Shown here: positions 19,091 to 26,493 of the stretch, piece by piece
Layout: each line of letters opens with the position of its first letter
Position numbering within the stretch: the first letter of the stretch is position 1
DNA from: Actinomycetales bacterium
Lineage (GTDB): Bacteria > Actinomycetota > Actinomycetes > Actinomycetales > Microbacteriaceae
Direction: 5' to 3'
Assembly (NCBI GenBank): GCA_015655415.1
Contig: JAATFB010000088.1
Coordinates: forward strand, 112,156 to 176,155
DNA: 64,000 bases
Notes under the pieces: model-generated
What the model saw: the letters and a program-made list of their open reading frames with translations, nothing else
What the model was told of the DNA's origin: nothing
Databases searched by the model: none
Position numbers and translations under genes: made by a program

Positions 19091-20278
19091 GTGGAGCTCG
19101 TCGTCGACATCGTGCTCGCGCTTGCCGCGATCGCGGCGGTCGTCGTGGGGTGGCGGCGCGGCGCCCTCGTGACCGCGCTCTCCATGGTGGGCCTGATCGC
19201 AGGACTGTGGATCGGCCTGATGCTGGCGCCGCTCATCGTCGGCTGGGCCATGCCGCATGGCCGTGGCGGCATGATCGCGCGCACGGTCCTCGCCGCCGCC
19301 GTGGTGCTCGTGTGCGGATCGATCGCGTACGGAGCGGCGTCCGCCGTCGCCGTCGTGGTCCGCGGTCGCATCGGCCGCCGCCGTGCCATCAACGGCATCG
19401 ACGCGATCGGCGGAGCCGCGATCGGGATCGTGGCCTGGGTGGCCGTGGTGTGGCTCTTCGCCGGCTTCGTGCAGTCCTCGGGCTTCTACCCGGCGTCGCA
19501 GCTGGCTTCCGAGTCACGCATCGTCGGAGTGCTCGACAGGCTCGCACCGGTGCCGCCGTCCACGGCGCTCGGGGCTCTCGACGACGTGCTCGCCGGCGCC
19601 GGGCTGCCGGAGGTGTTCTCGGGCACCGAGACCATTCCGGATGCCGCGCCGCCCGACCCCACGATCCCGGCGGCCGTGCGCGCGGAGTCGCAGAGCGTGG
19701 TCAAGATCGAGGCCGTGCAGCCGAGCTGCTCCATGGAGTCCAGCGGAAGCGGATGGGTGGAGGCGCCCGGCGTGGTCGTCACGAACGCGCACGTTGTCGC
19801 CGGCTCGTCCACCGTCGAGGTGATCGACCACGACGACAGGGACCACGACGCCACCGTGGTGGCGTTCGATCCGCGCCGCGACGTCGCCGTGCTGCGCGTG
19901 CCCGACCTGATAGCTCCGACCCTGCGCCCGGGCACCACACTGGCTGAGGGCGACCCCGCCGTCGTCGCGGGATATCCGGGCGGCGGCCCGTTCACGCTCA
20001 CCGTGGCTCGGGTCCGCGGCGAGCTCACGGCGGCCGGGTCGGACATCTATCAGCACGACACCGTGGTCCGCGACGTGTACTCGTTGCGTGCGATCGTGCG
20101 CCCGGGCGACTCCGGCGGCCCGCTGTTCGACGGCGGCGGCGGCGTCGCCGGCATGGTGTTCGCCCGGTCGGTGACGGATGGCGACACCGGCTACGCCCTC
20201 ACGCTCGCCGAACTGCGGCCGGTGCTGGCCGCCGCCGGATCGACGCCGGTCGCGACGGGAGTCTGCGCCGCGGAGTGA
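19091..20278 (+). CDS. MarP-like membrane serine protease (CvpA + trypsin domains)
   Basis: A 395-residue protein with four N-terminal membrane segments forming a CvpA-like domain (about 1-125), then a periplasmic chymotrypsin-fold protease. The triad is visible: His in NAHVVAG (about 234), Asp in RRDVAVLRV (about 264) and Ser in RPGDSGGPLF (about 341). This is the architecture of mycobacterial MarP (Rv3671c), which protects against acid and oxidative stress. Two Cys residues bracket the protease domain (SCSMESSG and TGVCAAE), as in MarP, where a disulfide supports activity. GTG 19091 lies about 8 nt after GAGAG. Monocistronic. Confidence 0.88.
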   Translation: MELVVDIVLALAAIAAVVVGWRRGALVTALSMVGLIAGLWIGLMLAPLIVGWAMPHGRGGMIARTVLAAAVVLVCGSIAYGAASAVAVVVRGRIGRRRAINGIDAIGGAAIGIVAWVAVVWLFAGFVQSSGFYPASQLASESRIVGVLDRLAPVPPSTALGALDDVLAGAGLPEVFSGTETIPDAAPPDPTIPAAVRAESQSVVKIEAVQPSCSMESSGSGWVEAPGVVVTNAHVVAGSSTVEVIDHDDRDHDATVVAFDPRRDVAVLRVPDLIAPTLRPGTTLAEGDPAVVAGYPGGGPFTLTVARVRGELTAAGSDIYQHDTVVRDVYSLRAIVRPGDSGGPLFDGGGGVAGMVFARSVTDGDTGYALTLAELRPVLAAAGSTPVATGVCAAE

Positions 20279-20542
20279 GCCACGGCCGCGGGGCCGAGGG
20301 ATCCCGGCGGACAGAACACCCGTTCGGCCCCCGCCGGCGGGCGGCCCGTCGACGAGCGGCTGAACTCTGGGTGAACTCGATGAGCTCGCCATGGATCCGC
20401 CCGAATCCGGTGCCAGCATGGCATCCGGGCCCGGTCGATGCCGGCGCGTGACAGCCCGGGGATCGGCTCGAGACGACCGGCGCGCCCCGTCGAGCGGGAC
20501 ACCGGGCCCGGAGGCGACAGCGGTGATGGCGAGGCGGGAACG

Positions 20543-21736
20543 GTGCGACGAGCGACGGGTTACGGCCTGCTGGCGGGAGGGATCGCGGCGCTCATCGCGG
20601 TCGAGGTCGTCGTGACGCTGGCCACGGCTCCCGGCGCCCGCGACGCCGCCGCGCCGGACGCCCACACCGTGACGGCCGGCATCTCGGGCTGCGGGCGCGG
20701 ATGGACGCACGCGACCGCCGGGACGCAGACGTTCCGGGTGCGGAACACGTCGATCGCCGGCATGGAGGTGTACCTGCAGTCCGCGGTGCGCGGGGAGGTC
20801 GTCCTCGACCTGGAGTCCCTCGGCGCCGGAACCACGACGCGGGCTCAGGCGACCATTCCGGCCGGCCGCTACCGCTTCGTCTGCCTGCCCGCGGACGAGG
20901 ACCCCGTCGCCGGCCCGGTGGTGGCGGTCTCGGGGTCCCGGCACGTGGCGAACGCGACGCCGGGCATCCGGCCGGTGACGCAGAACGACCTCATCCCGCC
21001 GTCCAAGCAGTACGGCGCGTGGATCCAGAGCCGGCTGCCGGTGCTGGAGAGCGATGCGGAGGCGCTGAACGCCGACGTGGCATCCGGTGATCTGGCGGCA
21101 GCGAGGGCGGACTGGCTCACCGCCCATCGGGAGTACGAGTCGCTCGGCGCCGCCTACGGCGCGTTCGGCGACGCGGACACCGCGATCAACGGCATGCCGG
21201 CCTCCGGCCGCACCGCGCTGGACGACCCCGAGCTCACGGGCTTCCACAAGATCGAGGCGCTGCTGTGGTCGGGCGCGCCGGCGAACGCCGTCGCACCGTT
21301 CACCTCACGACTGGTCGGCGACGTCGACGCGATGCGCAGAGACTTCGCGACGGCCCGCATCGACCCCCTGGACATCGGCCTTCGCGCCCACGAGATCCTG
21401 GAGAACGCGCTGCAGTTCGAGCTCACCGGCAAGGCGGATGCCGGCAGCCACACCACCCTGGCCACCCTCGACGCGAACCTCACCGGAACCCGCGAGGCCC
21501 TTGACCCGATCCGCGGCATCCTGAAGACCAGGTACGCCGACCTGGCGAAGACGGATGCCGCCGTGGACTCCGCGCAGCGGCTCGTGGAGTCGTATCGCGC
21601 GCCGGACGGCTCATGGACGCCCCTCGCCAGCCTCACCACAGCGCAGCGGGAGCAGCTGGATGCGCAGGTCGATGAGACCATCGAGCTCCTCGCGCCGATC
21701 GCCGCCATCTGCGACATCAGGAGGGCGGCGTCGTGA
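20543..21736 (+). CDS. efeO: Iron uptake system component EfeO (cupredoxin + M75)
   Basis: A 397-residue extracytoplasmic protein with one N-terminal hydrophobic segment (signal or anchor). An EfeO-type cupredoxin domain (about 40-130) is followed by an imelysin/M75 domain. The iron-binding HxxE motif of M75 is seen as FHKIEALLW (H235, E238), and AHEILENALQFELTG is the second conserved helix. EfeO binds Fe and works with the EfeB peroxidase. The stop codon overlaps the efeB GTG start (GTGA). The permease efeU, usually first in the operon, is absent: the preceding gene encodes a protease, and only 264 bp separate them. Confidence 0.9.
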   Translation: MRRATGYGLLAGGIAALIAVEVVVTLATAPGARDAAAPDAHTVTAGISGCGRGWTHATAGTQTFRVRNTSIAGMEVYLQSAVRGEVVLDLESLGAGTTTRAQATIPAGRYRFVCLPADEDPVAGPVVAVSGSRHVANATPGIRPVTQNDLIPPSKQYGAWIQSRLPVLESDAEALNADVASGDLAAARADWLTAHREYESLGAAYGAFGDADTAINGMPASGRTALDDPELTGFHKIEALLWSGAPANAVAPFTSRLVGDVDAMRRDFATARIDPLDIGLRAHEILENALQFELTGKADAGSHTTLATLDANLTGTREALDPIRGILKTRYADLAKTDAAVDSAQRLVESYRAPDGSWTPLASLTTAQREQLDAQVDETIELLAPIAAICDIRRAAS

Positions 21737-23025
21737 CCGCCGAGCGGGAGCGATCGCATCCGGCCAGCGACGGGGGAGCGCGCCGGCTCGACGCGGGGTC
21801 TGCGCCGCACGCCCTTCCCCGGCGCGGGTTCCTGCACGGCCTCGTCGGCGCCGGCATCGCAGCACCGCTCGCCGCCGCCGTCCCGGCGCCGGCGGCCGCT
21901 GCCGGCCGCTCCACGGCGGCTGCGGCGTCGTACTCGTTCCACGGCGCGCATCAGGCGGGCATCCTGACTCCGGCGCAGCGCAGCGCCGCGTTCGTCTCCT
22001 TCGACCTCACCGCCGACGATCGCGGTGCGCTGACGGAGCTGATGAAGAGCCTCACCGCGCGCGTGCGGTTCCTCACCGCGGGCGGGACCCCCGAGACGGT
22101 GGGCATCACGGCGCCGCCGTCCGACTCCGGCGTGCTCGGCCCGACGGTCCCCGCCGACGGGCTCACCGTGACGGTGTCTCTGGGCGCGTCGGCGTTCGAC
22201 GATCGGTACGGTCTTGCACCGGAGAAGCCGCACCGGCTGCGGACCATGGAGGACTTCCCTAACGACGACCTCGACCGCGCGGCCTGCGACGGCGACCTGC
22301 TGCTGCAGATCTGCGCGCACCACCCCGACACGGTGACGCACGCCCTGCGCGACATCGCCCGCGCCACCCGCGGCGCCATGCAGATCCGCTGGCGCAAGGA
22401 CGGGTTCGTCTCCCCGCCGCGCCCGTCCGGGACGCCGCGCAACCTGATGGGCTTCAAGGACGGCACGTCGGCACCGGCGCTGGCGACGGCATCCGCTCCC
22501 GACGAGCTGGTCTGGACGCACGGCGGCGGCCGGGAGCCCGGCTGGGTCGAGGGCGGCTCGTACCACGTCGTGCGCGTCATCCGCATGCTCGTGGAGTTCT
22601 GGGATCGCGTCTCCATCCACGAGCAGGAGAACATGCTCGGCCGTCGTCGTGACACCGGAGCGCCGCTGACGGGCACGCACGAGCACGACGACCCGCACTA
22701 CGAGACCGACCCGACCGGTGACGTCATCCAGATGGATGCCCACATCCGGCTGGCGAACAACCGCTCGCCCGAGCAGGCCATACAGCAGATGCTCCGTCGC
22801 CCGTACAACTACGACTCGGGCGTGGACGTGAACGGCAACATCGACGCCGGGCTGATCTTCGCCTGCTTCAACCAGGACCTCGAGCGTCAGTTCGTGACCG
22901 TGCAGAAGCGGCTCATCGACGAGCCGCTCGTCGACTACATCTCGCCGACCGGCGGCGGCTACTTCTTCGCGCTGCCGGGCGTGCGCCACGGAGCCGACTG
23001 GTTCGCCAGCGGGCTGCTGGCCTGA
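21733..23025 (+). CDS. efeB: Deferrochelatase/peroxidase EfeB (DyP type)
   Basis: A 430-residue dye-decolourising haem peroxidase. The N-terminus carries a twin-arginine signal (PRRGFLHGLVGAG, Arg 30-31), so the protein is exported folded with haem. The DyP hallmark GxxDG is seen as GFKDGTS (about 240-244). The proximal His is expected in HEHDDPHYETDP (about 320), and the distal Arg in VRVIRMLVEFWDR or downstream. In EfeUOB systems EfeB oxidises ferrous iron or releases iron from haem for uptake. It is translationally coupled to efeO. Confidence 0.92.
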   Translation: MTAERERSHPASDGGARRLDAGSAPHALPRRGFLHGLVGAGIAAPLAAAVPAPAAAAGRSTAAAASYSFHGAHQAGILTPAQRSAAFVSFDLTADDRGALTELMKSLTARVRFLTAGGTPETVGITAPPSDSGVLGPTVPADGLTVTVSLGASAFDDRYGLAPEKPHRLRTMEDFPNDDLDRAACDGDLLLQICAHHPDTVTHALRDIARATRGAMQIRWRKDGFVSPPRPSGTPRNLMGFKDGTSAPALATASAPDELVWTHGGGREPGWVEGGSYHVVRVIRMLVEFWDRVSIHEQENMLGRRRDTGAPLTGTHEHDDPHYETDPTGDVIQMDAHIRLANNRSPEQAIQQMLRRPYNYDSGVDVNGNIDAGLIFACFNQDLERQFVTVQKRLIDEPLVDYISPTGGGYFFALPGVRHGADWFASGLLA

Positions 23026-23064
23026 ACGGGCCGACAGCGTCTCTTCCCGAGGAAAGGATCACGA

Positions 23065-24840
23065 ATGCCGACGGTGTTCGGGCGGCGCGCTCTGCGCGTC
23101 GCCGCCATCCCGGTCGCGCTCGCCGCGATCGCGACGACGGCAGCCCTCGCGGCTCCGGCGTCGGCCAGCCAGCCGGACGGCTCCGGCAACACGACCACGC
23201 CGATCAAGCACCTGGTGGTGCTGTTCGACGAGAACATCTCGTTCGACCACTACTTCGGCACCTACCCGAACGCGGCGAACACCGACGGCACGCCGTTCAC
23301 GGCGGCGCCGGGAACCCCGTCGGCGAACACGATGCAGAAGGCGGGGCTGATCGCGACCAACCCCAACGCGTACGCCCCGCAGCGGCTCACCCCGGACGAG
23401 GCGGTCACCTGCGACCAGAACCACAACTACGGTCCGGAGCAGAAGGCCGAGGACGGCGGCGCCATGGACAAGTTCGTGGAGAACACGAGCAAGGACACCT
23501 GTACCGGCATGTACGGCAGCCCGGGGCTGGCGATGGACTACTACGACGGCAACACGGTCACCGCCGAGTGGAACTACGCGCAGAACTACGCGATGAGCGA
23601 CAACGCGTGGGACACCGTGTTCGGGCCCTCCACGCCGGGAGCGCTGAACCTGGTCTCCGGCCAGACCCACGGCGTCACGTCACACGACCCGAAGACCGGC
23701 GCCCAGACGGCGACGCCGGACTCGTACACCGTGGCGTCCCCCGACGCCGCCGGCGTCGGAACGGTGATCAACGATCCCGACCCGCTGTACGACGACTGCG
23801 CCGACAACAACCACACGTCGACTAACGCGCTCGCCTCCATGTCGGGCAAGAACATCGGCGACCTGCTCAATGCGAAGAACGTGACGTGGGGTTGGTTCCA
23901 GGGCGGCTTCGCGCCGACCACGAAGTGGGACGGCAAGGATGGTGACTACGCCGTCTGCGGCGCGACGACGGCGAACGTGGCGGGAGCGGCATCCGTTGAC
24001 TACTCGCCGCACCACAACCCGTTCGAGTACTACAGGTCGACGTCGAACCCGCATCACCTTCCCCCGTCGAGCGACGCCGCGATCGGTCACACCGACCGGG
24101 CGAACCACCAGTACGACCTGTCGGCCTTCGACACGGCCCTGAAGCGCGACAGCCTTCCGGCGGTCTCCTTCCTCAAGGCGCCGGAGGCGCAGGACGGCCA
24201 CGCCGCCTACTCCGACCCGCTCGATGAGCAGAAGTTCCTCGTCAAGGAGATCAACGCCATCGAGCAGTCGTCGTCCTGGCCCAGCACGGCGATCGTGATC
24301 AACTACGACGACTCCGACGGGTGGTACGACCACGTGGCGCCGACGATCCTCAACGGGTCGAAGGACGCCGCGAACGACGCGGCGATCTGCAGCACGGCCC
24401 CGGCGCCCGCGGCAGGCGGGTACGCCGACCGCTGCGGGCCGAGTCAGCGGCTTCCCTTCCTGGTGATCTCGCCGTTCTCGAGGCAGAACCACATCGACCA
24501 CACCGCCATCGAGCAGACCTCGATCACGAGGTTCATCGAGGACAACTGGCAGACCGGACGCATCGGCGACGCGTCGTTCGACGCCCGTGCCGGCTCGCTC
24601 GACGGCTTCTTCGACTTCGCCCACCCGCAGCAGCGCGCCGTCGTGCTGGGAAACGACGGAGCAGTGGCGAAGGTCATCCCCGTGCACGTCGGAACGGGCA
24701 CCGGGCCGGGTCAGGGCTCCGGCGGCGATCACGGCGGCGGGCCGGGGAACGGTGGCCCCGGCGGGCCTGGTCACGGCATCCTCGGCGTCATCCAGTGGGT
24801 GATCGAGCGCATCGCCTCGCTGCTGGGGCATCCGTTCTGA
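23065..24840 (+). CDS. Secreted phospholipase C / acid phosphatase family phosphoesterase
   Basis: A 591-residue secreted member of the PF04185 phosphoesterase family (phospholipase C and AcpA-like acid phosphatases). A signal peptide ends near ALAAPASASQ (about residue 34). The N-terminal catalytic motif is VVLFDENISFDHYFGTYP; usual members read ENRSFDHYFG, so Arg is replaced by Ile here. The metal-site segments VINYDDSDGWYDHVAP (about 412-427) and RLPFLVISPFS agree with the family. The C-terminus is Gly/Pro-rich and ends in an amphipathic helix ILGVIQWVIERIASLLG that could bind the envelope. GAGGAAAGG precedes ATG 23065. It starts 39 nt after efeB and may be in the same operon, perhaps joining iron and phosphate scavenging. 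Confidence 0.87.
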   Translation: MPTVFGRRALRVAAIPVALAAIATTAALAAPASASQPDGSGNTTTPIKHLVVLFDENISFDHYFGTYPNAANTDGTPFTAAPGTPSANTMQKAGLIATNPNAYAPQRLTPDEAVTCDQNHNYGPEQKAEDGGAMDKFVENTSKDTCTGMYGSPGLAMDYYDGNTVTAEWNYAQNYAMSDNAWDTVFGPSTPGALNLVSGQTHGVTSHDPKTGAQTATPDSYTVASPDAAGVGTVINDPDPLYDDCADNNHTSTNALASMSGKNIGDLLNAKNVTWGWFQGGFAPTTKWDGKDGDYAVCGATTANVAGAASVDYSPHHNPFEYYRSTSNPHHLPPSSDAAIGHTDRANHQYDLSAFDTALKRDSLPAVSFLKAPEAQDGHAAYSDPLDEQKFLVKEINAIEQSSSWPSTAIVINYDDSDGWYDHVAPTILNGSKDAANDAAICSTAPAPAAGGYADRCGPSQRLPFLVISPFSRQNHIDHTAIEQTSITRFIEDNWQTGRIGDASFDARAGSLDGFFDFAHPQQRAVVLGNDGAVAKVIPVHVGTGTGPGQGSGGDHGGGPGNGGPGGPGHGILGVIQWVIERIASLLGHPF

Positions 24841-24897
24841 TCGACTCCGGCGTCCTCGCCGGTCGGGTGTCGCCACTCCACCCATAGCGCCGCCCAC

Positions 24898-24967
24898 CGC
24901 GAGACCGGGCCGTCGCGACGAGACCGGGGATAACACCCCGGTCTCGTCGCGGGCACGCGGTCTCGCG
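24898..24967. terminator. Nested inverted repeat, probable bidirectional terminator
   Basis: An inner perfect 16-bp stem (24914-24929 with 24936-24951) has a 6-nt ATAACA loop. An outer 10-bp pair, CGCGAGACCG and CGGTCTCGCG (24898-24907 with 24958-24967), encloses it. There is no T tract. It lies between the phospholipase gene and the aldo/keto reductase gene and is stable enough to stop transcription or form a cruciform. Confidence 0.6.
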
Positions 24968-25033
24968 ACGGCTGGCGACGAATCGTCACGGGGCCTGGAC
25001 CCGCCGGCGCGTTCCGTCCGCGATCATGGAGAC

Positions 25034-25960
25034 ATGAAGACCTTCACACTCCCGAACACGACGATCGATGGCAGCAACGTCATCCTGGGCCTGATGCGCA
25101 TCCGCGAACTCGACGACGAGGCGATCCGCACCCTCGTCGGCGTCGCGCGCGACGCGGGCATCAACTTCTTCGACCACGCCGACGTCTACGGCGGCGACCA
25201 CGGATGCGAGCGGCGCTTCGGCGACGCCGTCAGGTTCTCCCCCTCGGAGCGCGAGCAGGTGTACATCCAGTCGAAGGTGGGCATCCGCGACGGGTACTGG
25301 GACTTCTCGAAGGAGCACATCCTCGAGTCGGTCGATGAGTCGCTGAGGGCGCTGCGCACCGACTACCTCGACGTGCTGCTGCTGCACCGGCCCGACACGC
25401 TCATGGAGCCGGAGGAGATCGCGGATGCCTTCAGCACCCTGCACGACGCCGGCAAGGTGCGCCACTTCGGCGTCTCGAACCAGACACCGGGGCAGACCGA
25501 GCTGCTGCGCCGCTCGGTGAGGCAGCCGATCGTCGTCAACCAGGTGCAGCTGAGCATCACGCACGCCAACCTCCTGGCCCAGGGCATCGCCGCGAACATG
25601 AACGCGCTCGACCAGTCGATCGACCGCGACAACGGCATCCTCGACTACGCCCGGCTGAACGACATCACGCTGCAGGCGTGGTCGCCGTTCCAGAAGGGGT
25701 TCTTCGACGGGGTGTTCCTGGGCGACCGGGAGGACTACGCCGAGCTGAACGACGCACTCGACGAGATCGCCGCCGCCTACGGCGTGACGCCGATCGCGAT
25801 CGCCGTGGCCTGGATCACCCGGCACCCGGCGAACATGCAGGTGGTGCTGGGCACGACGAACCCGCAGCGCGTGACGGATGCCGCCGCCGGTTCCGACCTG
25901 CCGCTCACCCGGCCGGAATGGTATCGCCTCTTCACCGCGGCGGGGCACGCCCTGCCGTAG
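25034..25960 (+). CDS. Aldo/keto reductase (YdhF-like)
   Basis: A 308-residue NADPH-dependent aldo/keto reductase. The catalytic tetrad is visible: Asp and Tyr in NFFDHADVYGG, Lys in VYIQSKVGI and His in VLLLHRPDTLM. RHFGVSNQTPGQTELL and the C-terminal IAVAWITRHPANMQVVLGTTNPQRV are characteristic of the YdhF-like group. The physiological substrate is unknown. ATG 25034 follows GGAGAC. It is followed by a MarR-ABC exporter operon on the same strand, but the 60-bp gap contains that operon's promoter, so the genes are probably separate units. Confidence 0.87.
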   Translation: MKTFTLPNTTIDGSNVILGLMRIRELDDEAIRTLVGVARDAGINFFDHADVYGGDHGCERRFGDAVRFSPSEREQVYIQSKVGIRDGYWDFSKEHILESVDESLRALRTDYLDVLLLHRPDTLMEPEEIADAFSTLHDAGKVRHFGVSNQTPGQTELLRRSVRQPIVVNQVQLSITHANLLAQGIAANMNALDQSIDRDNGILDYARLNDITLQAWSPFQKGFFDGVFLGDREDYAELNDALDEIAAAYGVTPIAIAVAWITRHPANMQVVLGTTNPQRVTDAAAGSDLPLTRPEWYRLFTAAGHALP

Positions 25961-26012
25961 GCGGTCGGCGGCGCGCGGGTGGGACGCGGACTGCGGAGCC
26001 CACGTCCTAAGA

Positions 26013-26031
26013 TGGTTCGGTGGTCGAACCA
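26013..26031. promoter_or_regulatory. MarR operator overlapping the start codon
   Basis: TGGTTCG-GTGGT-CGAACCA is a perfect 7-bp inverted repeat with a 5-nt centre. The GTG start codon of the MarR gene forms the first three bases of the centre. The -10 box TAAGAT (26008-26013) abuts its left arm. MarR proteins bind such palindromes, so this is a likely autorepression site for the marR-ABC exporter operon. Confidence 0.6.
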
Positions 26032-26493
26032 GTTCACGCCTCGGGGACCCCAGAGCGCACGCGTGCCGCGGTGCACGCGCTGACGCGTCTCTCGCGCATC
26101 CTCGAACGTTCCCTGCCCGCCGGGCTCACCCTCGCCGACTTCCGCGTGCTGTCGGCGGTCGCCGAGGGCGAGGCGAGGGCGTCCCGTCTCGCGCGCCGTC
26201 TCGCGCTGGGCAAGCCCGCGATCAGCTCGACGGTGGACTCCCTGGTGCGGCGGGGCATGCTGCGCAGGGAGCAGGCCGGCGCCGACCAGCGCGCCGTCGA
26301 CCTGGTTCTCACCCCCGGCGGGGATGCCGCCCGTAGACAGGCGGAGTCCGCCCTTCTCGAGGTCGTGGTCGCTCTCGCGGCGGGGACAGGTGACGAGCGC
26401 GGGGTGCTCGACGCGCTCGCCGAGCTCGGCGATGCGATCGAGCGGCGGCAGGCCGCCTTCGCCGCGGCCCGGGCGGCGGAGGACCGTCGGTGA
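26020..26493 (+). CDS. MarR family transcriptional regulator of the ABC exporter operon
   Basis: A 157-residue winged-helix regulator. The recognition segment is RASRLARRLALGKPAISSTVDSLVRRGMLRRE and the wing is GADQRAVDLVLTPGG, both typical MarR. The dimer helices lie at both ends. GTG 26020 is 6 nt downstream of TAAGAT, so the message is leaderless, and the start codon is inside a palindrome. The stop codon overlaps the start of the large ABC exporter gene (GTGA). The regulator probably represses the exporter until a drug or metabolite ligand binds. Confidence 0.85.
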   Translation: MVEPVHASGTPERTRAAVHALTRLSRILERSLPAGLTLADFRVLSAVAEGEARASRLARRLALGKPAISSTVDSLVRRGMLRREQAGADQRAVDLVLTPGGDAARRQAESALLEVVVALAAGTGDERGVLDALAELGDAIERRQAAFAAARAAEDRR

